The notes below the pieces were generated by a model. It saw only the letters and a list, made by a program, of their open reading frames with translations. It was not told the origin of the DNA and did not search any database. Shown here one piece after another: positions 10,243-18,089 of a stretch of DNA of 64,000 bases (its first letter is position 1; the number at the start of each line of letters is the position of its first letter). Source of the stretch: Kyrpidia spormannii (GTDB lineage: Bacteria > Bacillota > Bacilli > Kyrpidiales > Kyrpidiaceae). The position numbers and the translations under genes were made by a program. Location: assembly GCF_002804065.1 (NCBI RefSeq), contig NZ_CP024955.1, forward strand, positions 2,914,001 to 2,978,000, given 5' to 3'.

Positions 10243-10311
10243 GACGGGAGAAACCCTGGGTGACCTGGGGCGAGAAAATCGGCGATCCCAACCCAAGCAG
10301 AGGTGAGTGCG

Positions 10312-10749
10312 ATGTTTGGCGGCGGTGTGCTGAAAGGTTTGACCGTGACCCTGAAAGAGATGATCCGGCCGAAGGTCACGACTCGCTATCCCGATGAGAC
10401 GTACACCTTCCCGAACCGTTTTCGCGGGATTCAAAAATTGTATCCGGAGAAATGTATTGTCTGCAATCAGTGTGCCATGGTTTGCCCCACCCAGTGCATC
10501 ACGATCCGGGGCAAGCCCCATCCCGACCCGGCCAAAAAAGGGAAAGTGCTGGAAGCTTTCGAGATTCACTTCGACACCTGCATTCTGTGCGATCTGTGTA
10601 CCGAGGTGTGTCCCACCGAGGCCATCGTGATGACCAACCGGTTTGAATTGGCGGAATACACCCGGGATGCCCTGCAGAAAGATATGACCTGGCTCACAGA
10701 AAATCCCGCCGAGGCCCGGGAGGTGAATCTGCCGTGGCGCAAAACGTAA
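10312..10749 (+). CDS. nuoI: NADH-quinone oxidoreductase subunit I, 2x[4Fe-4S]
   Basis: This ferredoxin-like subunit of 145 residues carries clusters N6a and N6b. Both motifs are complete: CIVCNQCAMVCP and CILCDLCTEVCP. It passes electrons to NuoB. AGAGGTGAG just upstream supports the ATG at 10312; a GTG at 10303 is an alternative. Because no NuoEFG module is encoded in the window, NuoI is a plausible docking point for a soluble ferredoxin donor, as proposed for photosynthetic complex I; this is inference. Confidence 0.95.
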   Translation: MFGGGVLKGLTVTLKEMIRPKVTTRYPDETYTFPNRFRGIQKLYPEKCIVCNQCAMVCPTQCITIRGKPHPDPAKKGKVLEAFEIHFDTCILCDLCTEVCPTEAIVMTNRFELAEYTRDALQKDMTWLTENPAEAREVNLPWRKT

Positions 10750-11252
10750 TCGCCTTTTTTCTCCTGGCGGGGATAGCCTTCGCAGGCGCCTTCTTGATGT
10801 TTCGTTCGAAGCGGATCGTGCACATGGTCCTCTCCATCGCCCTGTCCTTTTTGAGCCTGGCGGGGTTGTTCGCGGTGCTGGGCGCGGAATTTTTGTTCGT
10901 CGCTCAGCTTATCGTCTACACCGGGGCGATCACCATTTTGGCGGTGTTCAGCATTATGTTGACCCGCCATGAGCCGGCGGGGCCCGCCGTCGGCGCCACC
11001 GGTTTCAAGCGGGGGTTCCGGTTGGCGGTGCCCCTGGGGTTGTTCGCACTGCTCGCCTGGGTCATCCTGGACACGCCGGCCGCGGTCGGGCAAGCCACCG
11101 AGGTCATCGGGCCGATGAAGATGGCCGAAGCCCTGTTTTCGCCGCGTTACTTGCTGTCCTTTGAACTTCTCGGGGTTTTGCTCCTGGTCGCCCTGGTCGG
11201 GGCGATCGTGATGGCCAAGGAGGAGATGGGGAAAGTCGGTGATCGTCGATGA
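10734..11252 (+). CDS. nuoJ: NADH-quinone oxidoreductase subunit J
   Basis: This 172-residue membrane subunit has five hydrophobic segments. The family region [18 protein letters not shown] is clear. It starts with GTG at 10734 inside the last codons of nuoI, a 16-base overlap, and its stop overlaps the nuoK start as ATGA. NuoJ contributes to the conformational coupling region of the membrane arm. Confidence 0.94.
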   Translation: MAQNVIAFFLLAGIAFAGAFLMFRSKRIVHMVLSIALSFLSLAGLFAVLGAEFLFVAQLIVYTGAITILAVFSIMLTRHEPAGPAVGATGFKRGFRLAVPLGLFALLAWVILDTPAAVGQATEVIGPMKMAEALFSPRYLLSFELLGVLLLVALVGAIVMAKEEMGKVGDRR

Positions 11253-11593
11253 TTGGACTCCAAGACTATTTGCTCCTGGCGGCCCTTTTATTCGCCCTGG
11301 GCCTGTACGGAGCGCTCACCAGGCGCAACACGGTCATCGTGCTGCTCTCGATTGAACTGATGCTGGGGGCCGCAAACCTCAATCTTGCGGCTTTGGGTTC
11401 GTTTTTGCACGGAGGGGGTTCGCCAGCGGCTGAAGCCCTCTCCGGGAACGCCGCCAGCCAATTGTTCGCTCTGTTTAACATCGCCATCGCCGCCGCCGAA
11501 GTCGCGGTCGGGGTGGCCATCCTGATTGCCCTCTATCGCCTGCGGGAGTCGGTGGAGGTCGACACGTTCGATTCATTAAAAGATGGGCCCTGA
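11249..11593 (+). CDS. nuoK: NADH-quinone oxidoreductase subunit K
   Basis: This 114-residue subunit has three transmembrane helices and is related to MrpC. It has the intramembrane glutamates of the proton path in [14 protein letters not shown] and [13 protein letters not shown]. The start overlaps the nuoJ stop. The loop between helices two and three is slightly long and glycine-rich. Confidence 0.95.
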   Translation: MIGLQDYLLLAALLFALGLYGALTRRNTVIVLLSIELMLGAANLNLAALGSFLHGGGSPAAEALSGNAASQLFALFNIAIAAAEVAVGVAILIALYRLRESVEVDTFDSLKDGP

Positions 11594-11611
11594 CGGGGAC
11601 CCGAGGTTCTG

Positions 11612-13510
11612 ATGACGGGGGTGGAAGACGTGGTTTATCCGGAATGGTGGCCGTGGTGGGTAATCGCTTTCCCCGCTGCTTCTTACGGGCTCCTGGTCCT
11701 GTTCGGCCGTAAGCTGAACCGGGGAAGCGCATGGCTTGGCAGTGCCGCGACCCTGGCCGGGCTTTGCGTCTCCCTCGCCCTCGCCCAGCGGGTGTTCACC
11801 GGCGGCACCGTGGAGTCGGTCCCGATGAGATGGCTGTCGGTGGGGGATGTCACCCTGAGCCTGGCGTTTGAGGTGACCCCTCTCAGCGCTCTGATGATTC
11901 TCATCGTGACGTTGGTCGGTTTTCTCGTTCATGTCTACAGTTACGGCTATATGAAGGGCGAGCGGCGGTTTTCGTCCTTCTACCAGCATTTGAGCCTGTT
12001 TATGTTTTCGATGCTCGGGCTGGTGATGGCCAGGGACCTGCTGTCGGTGTTTATCTTTTGGGAACTCGTCGGCGTCACCTCCTTTCTGTTGATCGGATTT
12101 TACTACGCCCGGCCCGAAGCCCGGCGGGCGGCCCAGAAAGCGTTTTTCGTGACGCGGCTCGGGGATGTGGGCCTGTTTGTGGCCATGCTGTACGCCTTTC
12201 AGACCACGGGCAGCTTGGCGTGGTCGGATCTGTCTGCCCACCTCGAAAGCGGGGTTCTAGCCCCGGTGCAGGCGGCGACCCTCGCCAGTTTGATCTTTGT
12301 CGCCGCGGCGGGCAAGTCCGGGCAGTTTCCACTTCATGTGTGGCTGCCCGACGCCATGGAGGGGCCGACCCCGGTTTCCGCCCTGATCCACGCGGCCACC
12401 ATGGTGGCGGCGGGGGTATTTTTGGTTGCCCGGGCCTATCCGCTGTTTTCTGCGGCACCCGAGGTGATGGGAGTGGTGGCCGTGGTGGGAGCCGCGACGG
12501 CATTTTTGGCGGCTGTCCTGGCCCTGGTTCAGGATGATCTCAAGCGGGTTCTCGCCTACTCGACGGTGAGCCAGTTGGGCTATATGATGCTCGCCTTGGG
12601 GGTGGGGGGCTACGGGGCGGCACTGTTTCATTTGACCACCCATGCGTTCTTTAAAGCGCTGTTGTTTTTGGCGGCCGGGAGTCTGTATCCCATTGTCGGC
12701 ACCTACGATATGCGGGCGATGGGGGGGCTGTGGAAAAAGGCGCCCTTTGTCGGGTGGTCTTTCTTGATCGGCATGCTCGCACTGATCGGACTGCCGCCCC
12801 TCTCGGGATACTTTTCCAAGGAGGCCATCCTCGCCCATGTTTACGGCCACAATCTCGGATTGTTTGTGCTGGCGGTGGCGACCGTAGCCCTGACGGCCCT
12901 GTACATGGGAAGGGCCTTTATGCTCGTCTTTGTCGCCCAGCGGCCGGTTCGGCAGCCGGGGCGGTGGGCTCCGGCGGTGCGGCTGCCCGTGTCGATGGCC
13001 GTACCCGTGGCATTGCTGGCTCTTTTGGCGCTGACGGCCGGCGCTTTGGAGACGCCGCAAGCGCCGGTGATCAGCCGCTGGGTGTCCGGCGATTTCCCGG
13101 ACCCGGTCCGGCCGAGTCCGGGGTGGATCAGCCCGGTGGTTGTCGCAGTGGGACTGTTGGCCCTTCTGCTGGTCTATTTTTGGTTCAGGCCGAGCCGAAT
13201 GGGCCGGTGGCAGGCCCGGCGGGAGGTGGCCGCAGCCAGCGCCTGGGCGATGCCCCTGAACCACCGGCTGTTTATCGATGCCCTCTACGAGCGGCTCCTC
13301 CTCGGGCTATACCGGTTTCTGGGGCAGGCGGCCGCACAGGTGGAGCGATACCTTTTGGAGGGCCTCGTGCACCTCGCCGCCGGGATCGCCCGGGGACTGG
13401 GCAGGGCGCTGTCCCGCCTGGAAAATGGGCAGGTTCAGGGGTACAACGCCGGCGCCCTTTTCGTGCTGGGCGCGCTGATCCTGGCCTATGTGTGGCTTCG
13501 CCTGGCCTAG
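11612..13510 (+). CDS. nuoL: NADH-quinone oxidoreductase subunit L
   Basis: This 632-residue subunit is the distal antiporter-like proton pump and carries the long lateral helix at its C-terminus. Signatures include FWELVGVTSFLLIGFYY, KSGQFPLHVWLPDAMEGPTP with the channel Lys and His, and DLKRVLAYSTVSQLGYMM. The C-terminal third ends in a final membrane anchor (FVLGALILAYVWLRLA). It follows nuoK after 18 bases. The next gene is nuoN, with nuoM missing between them; nuoM lies 7 kb upstream. Confidence 0.96.
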   Translation: MTGVEDVVYPEWWPWWVIAFPAASYGLLVLFGRKLNRGSAWLGSAATLAGLCVSLALAQRVFTGGTVESVPMRWLSVGDVTLSLAFEVTPLSALMILIVTLVGFLVHVYSYGYMKGERRFSSFYQHLSLFMFSMLGLVMARDLLSVFIFWELVGVTSFLLIGFYYARPEARRAAQKAFFVTRLGDVGLFVAMLYAFQTTGSLAWSDLSAHLESGVLAPVQAATLASLIFVAAAGKSGQFPLHVWLPDAMEGPTPVSALIHAATMVAAGVFLVARAYPLFSAAPEVMGVVAVVGAATAFLAAVLALVQDDLKRVLAYSTVSQLGYMMLALGVGGYGAALFHLTTHAFFKALLFLAAGSLYPIVGTYDMRAMGGLWKKAPFVGWSFLIGMLALIGLPPLSGYFSKEAILAHVYGHNLGLFVLAVATVALTALYMGRAFMLVFVAQRPVRQPGRWAPAVRLPVSMAVPVALLALLALTAGALETPQAPVISRWVSGDFPDPVRPSPGWISPVVVAVGLLALLLVYFWFRPSRMGRWQARREVAAASAWAMPLNHRLFIDALYERLLLGLYRFLGQAAAQVERYLLEGLVHLAAGIARGLGRALSRLENGQVQGYNAGALFVLGALILAYVWLRLA

Positions 13511-13572
13511 GCCGGAGGCGTGCGGGAGCGGACACAACAGGTTCATCCTGAATCACGAGAGGAGGTGCAGTG

Positions 13573-15054
13573 ATGCCGACAGCCAATCTTTGGTCTCTGC
13601 CCTGGTCCATGCTATGGCCGGAGACGGTCGTTTTGCTCGGCGCAATGGCCGCTTTGGTCCTGCGCCAGGTCGCTTTTGAATCGGCACTGCTTACAGTCTT
13701 GCTCAGCTTGTGGCTACGCTTCGGCACCACTTCGCACCCCGAGACCTTTGCCGGAGCCTATCGGGTCGACGGTTTTACCTTGCTGTTTCAGGCGCTGGTT
13801 TTGGTGGGGACTTTGATGCTGCTGGTCCTAGCCCGCCGCTCTCCGGGCGTGCCCCCAGAACGGCGCCCGGAGTACGCCTCGCTCTTCTTGTTTGCTGCCC
13901 TAGGCGGAATGATCCTGGCTGGGGCCACGGACCTCGTGCTCCTTTTTGTGGGCTTGGAGACTCTATCGATCGCTTCCTATGTATTAGTGGGGATGAGAAA
14001 GGGGAACCGCGCCTCTGCCGAGGGGGCGATGAAATATATTTTGAGCGGCGCCACGGCGACGGCGGTCTTCCTCTTCGGCGCCTCATACCTTGTGGGATGG
14101 ACGGGCGGCACCGATCTTGGCGAGATCGGGCGCCGCCTGGCCGCCCCGGCGCCGGGGGAGTTCGCCGGACCCCTGCTCATGGTGGGGTTCATGTTCGTGC
14201 TGGCCGCCCTGTCGTTCAAAATTGTAAGCCTTCCTTTTTATATGTGGGCACCGGACGTCTACCAAGGGGCGCCGATCGCAGTGACGACTTTTCTCGCGGC
14301 GGTCTCCAAAACGGCGGGATTTGCGGCCCTGGCGCGGATCTTGGAAGGGGTCCTCGCGGCGCCGGGCGGTCCCGGTTCTCCCTCTTGGCGAGAGATGAGC
14401 ACCATGCTGGCCATCTTGGCCGCCGCCTCAATGGTCGCGGGGAACGTGATCGCCCTGCGGCAGAAAAATACGAAACGGCTGCTCGCCTATTCGAGCATCG
14501 CCCACGCGGGATATCTGCTGATTCCCCTCGCCGCGTTCAACGCCATGACTTTTCAGCAACTGGCCTTTTATCTGTGGGCCTATCTGTTTATGAATGTCGG
14601 CGTTTTCGCGGTGCTCGACCAGGTGGCCCGGGCCCAGGGGAGTACCGATATGGCGGCCCTGAACGGCCTGTCCCGGCGCTCGCCCTTGCTCACCGCCGCC
14701 CTGACGATCCTCGTGCTCTCCCTGGCCGGAATGCCGCTCACCGCCGGTTTTTTTGCCAAATGGTACGTGCTCACCGGGGCATTGGCCGGAGGCAAGGGGT
14801 GGCTCGGGTTTGTGTTGATCGCCACCACCGTCGTCTCCTACGCCTATTACTTCCACCTCCTGCGCCACGCCTGGACCCGGTCCGAGGAGGAGTTGCCCCC
14901 GCTTCGGGTTTCCTGGCCCGTGGGCGCCCTGGTGGTGATCGCCGCAGGATTGACCTTGTTGATCGGGGTGTTTCCCGGCCAGTGGCTGGGCGGTTTGCAG
15001 CAAATGATGGACGCGGTGCAGGGCGCCGCCGCCTTTGGCTTTGAAACGAGGTAG
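13573..15054 (+). CDS. nuoN: NADH-quinone oxidoreductase subunit N
   Basis: This 493-residue antiporter-like membrane subunit is the third proton pump of complex I. It has FVGLETLSIASYVLVG, KIVSLPFYMWAPDVYQGAPI and KRLLAYSSIAHAGYLLIP, all typical of NuoN. GAGAGGAGGTG ends six bases before the ATG at 13573; a GTG at 13570 is less well placed. It closes the operon-like run that begins with RuBisCO. A GC-rich hairpin follows in the next 60 bases. Confidence 0.95.
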   Translation: MPTANLWSLPWSMLWPETVVLLGAMAALVLRQVAFESALLTVLLSLWLRFGTTSHPETFAGAYRVDGFTLLFQALVLVGTLMLLVLARRSPGVPPERRPEYASLFLFAALGGMILAGATDLVLLFVGLETLSIASYVLVGMRKGNRASAEGAMKYILSGATATAVFLFGASYLVGWTGGTDLGEIGRRLAAPAPGEFAGPLLMVGFMFVLAALSFKIVSLPFYMWAPDVYQGAPIAVTTFLAAVSKTAGFAALARILEGVLAAPGGPGSPSWREMSTMLAILAAASMVAGNVIALRQKNTKRLLAYSSIAHAGYLLIPLAAFNAMTFQQLAFYLWAYLFMNVGVFAVLDQVARAQGSTDMAALNGLSRRSPLLTAALTILVLSLAGMPLTAGFFAKWYVLTGALAGGKGWLGFVLIATTVVSYAYYFHLLRHAWTRSEEELPPLRVSWPVGALVVIAAGLTLLIGVFPGQWLGGLQQMMDAVQGAAAFGFETR

Positions 15055-15092
15055 CATACATTCCCCCATGTACCTGCTTTTGTCCGGCTACG

Positions 15093-15114
15093 GGGCCCGG
15101 CTCTTTCCGGGCCC
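15093..15114 (+). terminator. GC-rich hairpin after nuoN
   Basis: An exact eight-base-pair stem (GGGCCCGG / CCGGGCCC) with loop CTCTTT lies 39 bases after the nuoN stop. It has no T-run, so it is at best a weak or factor-assisted terminator, or an RNA-stabilising 3' hairpin. The rest of 15055-15345 shows no gene that I can support. Confidence 0.35.
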
Positions 15115-15345
15115 TGCCTTGGTCCTCTCAGCACATCAGCCAGTAGCCGCGCTCGGTCCTGAAACGGCTCAGCCCGAAAGCGCCACAGTTCACCGGCCGT
15201 CCCCGGGCCGGACAGGCTTCCCCCCGCCTTTTCTTTCCATGGTCTTGGGTTGAAAACGTCCGATCCGAAGATACCATGATGACAGGAACGCGGAACCGGC
15301 ATATACGACGCCTAGACAGTCTGGATAGAGACGGGGTGAGTTGCG

Positions 15346-15597
15346 GTGGGAAACGTGTGGCAATTGCAAGAAGCCAAAAATCGGCTGAGTGAGCTCATCC
15401 AGAAAGCGGTGCGCAGCGAGCCCCAGACGATCACCGTCCGCGGCAAACCGGCGGTCGTGGTCCTGTCTGTGGAGGAGTATGAGCGACTCACGCAGCCGAA
15501 GACCAATCTGGTGGAATTTTTCAGGAACTCTCCGCTTGTCGACGTGGATTTGGATATGGAGCGTAAGGGCGACGCCCCCCGGGAGGTTGAATGGTGA
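15346..15597 (+). CDS. Phd/YefM-type antitoxin
   Basis: This 83-residue protein resembles Phd/YefM antitoxins. The N-terminus (VWQLQEAKNRLSELIQKA) is the DNA-binding dimerisation part, followed by the family's ITVRGKPAVVVLSVEEYERL. The acidic C-terminal tail (SPLVDVDLDMERKGD) is the usual toxin-neutralising region. Such proteins neutralise a toxin and repress their own promoter. The start is a GTG after GGGGTGAG. The downstream partner overlaps by four codons but is cut off (next entry), so the antitoxin is now an orphan. Confidence 0.85.
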   Translation: MGNVWQLQEAKNRLSELIQKAVRSEPQTITVRGKPAVVVLSVEEYERLTQPKTNLVEFFRNSPLVDVDLDMERKGDAPREVEW

Positions 15598-15731
15598 GGT
15601 ACCTGCTGGATACGTACACCATTTCGGAACTGGTAAGAAAAAAGCCGAACAAAGGTGAACAGCAGTCTGCCGTCAGGGATACCGCGTACGATACTATAGG
15701 CTATCCAGACTGCTCCAAGACATCGCCGTAG
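15591..15731 (+). pseudogene. PIN-domain (VapC-like) toxin, truncated
   Basis: The reading frame starts within the end of the antitoxin gene and gives MVRYLLDTYTISELVRKKPN, the N-terminus of a PIN ribonuclease toxin with its first catalytic aspartate. After about codon 22 the sequence no longer fits a PIN domain. In another frame it matches an IstB transposition ATPase from about 15662 on. The remaining codons to the stop at 15729 are read through IS sequence. The toxin lost about 100 residues, including the other acidic residues, and should be inactive. Confidence 0.7.
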
Positions 15732-16057
15732 CCAAGGCAGACGGGAGCTACTCACGTCTTGCGCGGCAACTGGCCAGCGCACACCTTCTCATTCTGGACG
15801 ACTGGGGACTGGCACCGATGAGCACGCCAGAGGGAAGGGAGCTGCTCGACATTCTGGACGACCGAACATCGAACCATTCGACGTGTGTGGCAAGCCAGCT
15901 GCCGATAGAGGCGTGGTACGGCACGTTTGCTGACCCCACCGTCGCAGACGCTGTGCTCGACCGCCTCGTCCACAACGCCCACAAGCTCCTGCTGAAGGGG
16001 GGATCCATGCGAAAATTAAGAAATGGCTTGCCACAGGCCGAGAAAACTGTTAAATAA
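15662..16057 (+). pseudogene. istB: IS21-family IstB ATPase, C-terminal fragment
   Basis: In the third frame the sequence reads CRQGYRVRYYRLSRLLQDIA, then ADGSYSRLARQLA, LLILDDWGLAPM (Walker B), and DRTSNHSTCVASQLPIEAW and DAVLDRLVHNAHKLLLKG. These are the ordered C-terminal blocks of IstB, the helper ATPase of IS21-type transposition. The N-terminal half with Walker A is missing; the fragment starts exactly where the PIN toxin reading stops making sense. It is the left-truncated remnant of an IS21 element whose right end is marked by the repeats at 16086-16173. Confidence 0.75.
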
Positions 16058-16085
16058 GCAATAGTTGCACGGTGGGCAATCTGCC

Positions 16086-16173
16086 TGTCCAAGACTTATC
16101 GGAACGAGTGTCCAAAAGTTATTGGACTGAGTGTCCAAGAGTTATCGGATTAGGTGTCCAAATGCATCGGAAT
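16086..16173 (+). repeat. Four tandem 23-bp repeats, IS21-type terminal repeats
   Basis: Copies begin at 16086, 16109, 16132 and 16155, each opening with TGTCCAA and continuing as about TTATCGGA with 1-4 differences. Multiple short direct repeats of this kind are known at the ends of IS21-family elements, where IstA binds. Their position just after the istB remnant marks the right end of that element. Nothing further could be identified between 16174 and 16287. Confidence 0.65.
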
Positions 16174-16287
16174 ACGCACAATGTCACGGTCGGATATTTG
16201 GCGAATCCCCATGGCAGCTATAGGCAGCTGTTGGAACGGTTGCTCCACTGTTGCAGTCCTTGCCGACGGGGGAACGGGCCGGTTCCA

Positions 16288-16665
16288 CTACTTCAGCACA
16301 TAAGAAGCCAGCACACTTTGCACCTCATAGATATTTAATCCCTTTGAAAAGGTCTTCTCAAAGGGCTCGGCCTTCCCCGACACCCAGATTTTCAACTCCG
16401 ATTCCAGGTCAAAATTCCCCGCCGTCTCCACGCTGAAGTGGGTAATGCTCCTGTAGGGAATCGAGTGGACCTCCACCTTTTTTCCCGTGACTCCCTGCTT
16501 ATCCACCAGAATCAATCGTCTATTCGTGAAAATCAATAAATCACGGATGAGTTTGTACGCCTTTTCCACCCGTTCCTCCGGCGCCATGATGGCGGCAAAT
16601 TCCCGGTTCACCTCGGCCACGCTGATCTCCGAGGCATTTCCCATGAGCGCATCAAACAAACCCAT
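16288..16665 (-). CDS. PH-domain protein (bacterial PH, YvbH-like)
   Basis: This 125-residue protein appears to be a single bacterial pleckstrin-homology domain. It has MGLFDALMGNASEISVAEVN, then alternating beta-strand segments such as LLIFTNRRLILVDKQG and VEVHSIPYRSITHFSVE, and a C-terminal helix (NIYEVQSVLASYVLK). These small cytoplasmic proteins occur in many Firmicutes and no reaction is known for them. A run of GGGAGGGG precedes the ATG on the minus strand. It is monocistronic. The call rests on fold-like sequence pattern and remembered family members. Confidence 0.8.
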   Translation of the reverse strand: MGLFDALMGNASEISVAEVNREFAAIMAPEERVEKAYKLIRDLLIFTNRRLILVDKQGVTGKKVEVHSIPYRSITHFSVETAGNFDLESELKIWVSGKAEPFEKTFSKGLNIYEVQSVLASYVLK

Positions 16666-16830
16666 GTGTTCCCCTCCCTATTCTTACCCGGCCCGCATAC
16701 CGCCCCAGCCAAGTACGCAATCGACCCCCTGCTCCAAGCATACACCAACCATTCCGTGATGAAAATATCCCAGATTTGAACGGGAACGCAGAAGGAGCCG
16801 GGTCACCGGTACGGCCTGGCGAGAACAGGC

Positions 16831-16846
16831 TGGCACAAAACTTGCC
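16831..16846 (+). promoter_or_regulatory. Sigma-54-like -24/-12 motif without a gene
   Basis: TGGCAC, five bases, then TTGC matches the -24/-12 consensus of sigma-54 promoters exactly in the conserved positions. It faces right, but the next gene in that direction is on the other strand, and I see no plus-strand gene before 18090. The 16666-17014 interval is otherwise without a recognisable gene. It may be a chance match or the relic of a removed gene. Confidence 0.3.
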
Positions 16847-17014
16847 TGGCAGGAAAGAAAAAAACGGCCCGAGGAAAACCCCGGAGCCCTTTCCTTACTC
16901 ATCCACCCCGTTCGGGTACGGGATCGCCATCAGTACGGACTCAACCATCCAGGCACGCGTCTCTCCCTGAACAGCCGGTTCGCAACTGTCTGGCCGGCCG
17001 GGAGAAGCAGTCAT

Positions 17015-17521
17015 TTACGAAACTTGAATAACTTCGCCAGTGTGCACATCGTAGATAGCTCCATAGATTAGAACATCACTCGGAATAAGGGGGGAATTGC
17101 GGAGTGTCTCGACGTCGTCTCGGACGCTTTGTTCCAAATCGGTAAACGGCAAAAAGTCTATATTTGAAGCCGCTTTGGCCGAATCCGGACCCAGACGCTG
17201 GGAGATTTTATCGTAAAGGTCCTCATTCCTAAATGTCAGCATCCCGCAATCCGTATGATGAAGCACCAAGATTTCTTGTGTACCCAGCAACTGTTCGGAA
17301 ATGACAAGCGATCGGATGGCATCCTCTGTCACTCGTCCCCCTGCATTCCGAATCACATGAATATCCCCGAGGTTTGCACCGAGAGCCCGCAGGGGGTCAA
17401 TTCTGGCATCCATGCATGTGAGCACCGCAACTTTTCTGGCCGGCGGAATGGGAAGCTGGCCTTGGGAGAATTGTGATGCGTATGTGCGGTTTGCTTCAAA
17501 TAGCTTCTTCACCTCAGACAT
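17015..17521 (-). CDS. Beta-class carbonic anhydrase
   Basis: This 168-residue beta-carbonic anhydrase interconverts CO2 and bicarbonate in the cytoplasm. The zinc ligands are Cys36 (in VLTCMDARID, with the Asp38-Arg40 dyad), His89 and Cys92 (HHTDCGM). The length fits the small single-domain type common in Firmicutes. GAGGAGGAG lies just before the ATG. In an organism with a RuBisCO operon, it probably supplies CO2 or bicarbonate for fixation or anaplerosis, though it lies about 2 kb away and on the other strand, so co-regulation is not shown. Confidence 0.93.
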   Translation of the reverse strand: MSEVKKLFEANRTYASQFSQGQLPIPPARKVAVLTCMDARIDPLRALGANLGDIHVIRNAGGRVTEDAIRSLVISEQLLGTQEILVLHHTDCGMLTFRNEDLYDKISQRLGPDSAKAASNIDFLPFTDLEQSVRDDVETLRNSPLIPSDVLIYGAIYDVHTGEVIQVS

Positions 17522-17546
17522 TGAAGACTCCTCCTCATTTTAATGT

Positions 17547-17574
17547 ATAGTAAACCTACTTGTTTTATAAACAA
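17547..17574 (-). promoter_or_regulatory. Candidate sigma-A promoter of the carbonic anhydrase
   Basis: On the minus strand TTGTTT (17574-17569) and TACTAT (17552-17547) are separated by 16 bases, about 25 bases upstream of the start codon of the carbonic anhydrase. The surrounding DNA is locally AT-rich. This is a consensus match only. Confidence 0.4.
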
Positions 17575-18089
17575 CTGTGGCATATGACTATGCTTTTGTC
17601 AATACCATGGACTTCCGCCTATCCCAAAAGAACGGACCCCGAGAGAGGGGTGGTCTGGAGAAAACCGCGATTCTTGCGGGCCTCTCATAAAGATTGCGCT
17701 CACTTTGGCCGCATTCGCTGGCCGCGGCACTTCTTGCCGCACCCGCCCCTTCGTCCTGTACGGACAGCGGGAGAAAAAGAGGGAGGGCCGCTGCCCTCTC
17801 CAAAGAACCGCTCAGATTTTGCTGTTGAAGTATTCCTGGGTCACCTGCAACTGTTTCTTCAGGATGGTTTTCCACAAATGGCCCTTGGTCTCCCCCCGTC
17901 CCCTTCGACACCTTCGTCCGCTTGATCGACCCGTCGGGCAAAAATTGTCGGTATTAGTAGTGGTCCGTGTCCTTGTAAAGCTCCCACCCGCCTCAGGGCC
18001 CCTTTACACGGAGCAGGAATTCAACACCGGATCGACGAAAGTTGATGAGAACTAACCCAACGAGGCCAAGATCAGAAGGAGGACGGAAA
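17575..18089. other. Intergenic DNA with a possible gene relic
   Basis: No complete gene is convincing here. On the minus strand, around 17820-17900, one frame reads GHLWKTILKKQLQVTQEYFNSKI followed by a stop, which looks like the C-terminal tail of a lost protein, but I cannot name it. Near 17967-18012 an imperfect inverted repeat built on CCGTGT...GTAAAG and CTTTACACGG could fold upstream of the next gene. Confidence 0.3.

Noticed and set aside
12257-13264. Open frame of 335 codons on the minus strand
   Set aside because: Antisense to nuoL, with His/Gln/Arg/Pro-rich translation typical of a shadow frame.
13710-15044. Second long plus-strand frame over nuoN
   Set aside because: It is Arg/Gly/Pro-rich and out of frame with the clear membrane protein NuoN.
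17588-17941. Minus-strand frame of 117 codons upstream of the carbonic anhydrase
   Set aside because: No motif and a composition typical of non-coding GC-rich DNA; kept only as intergenic.
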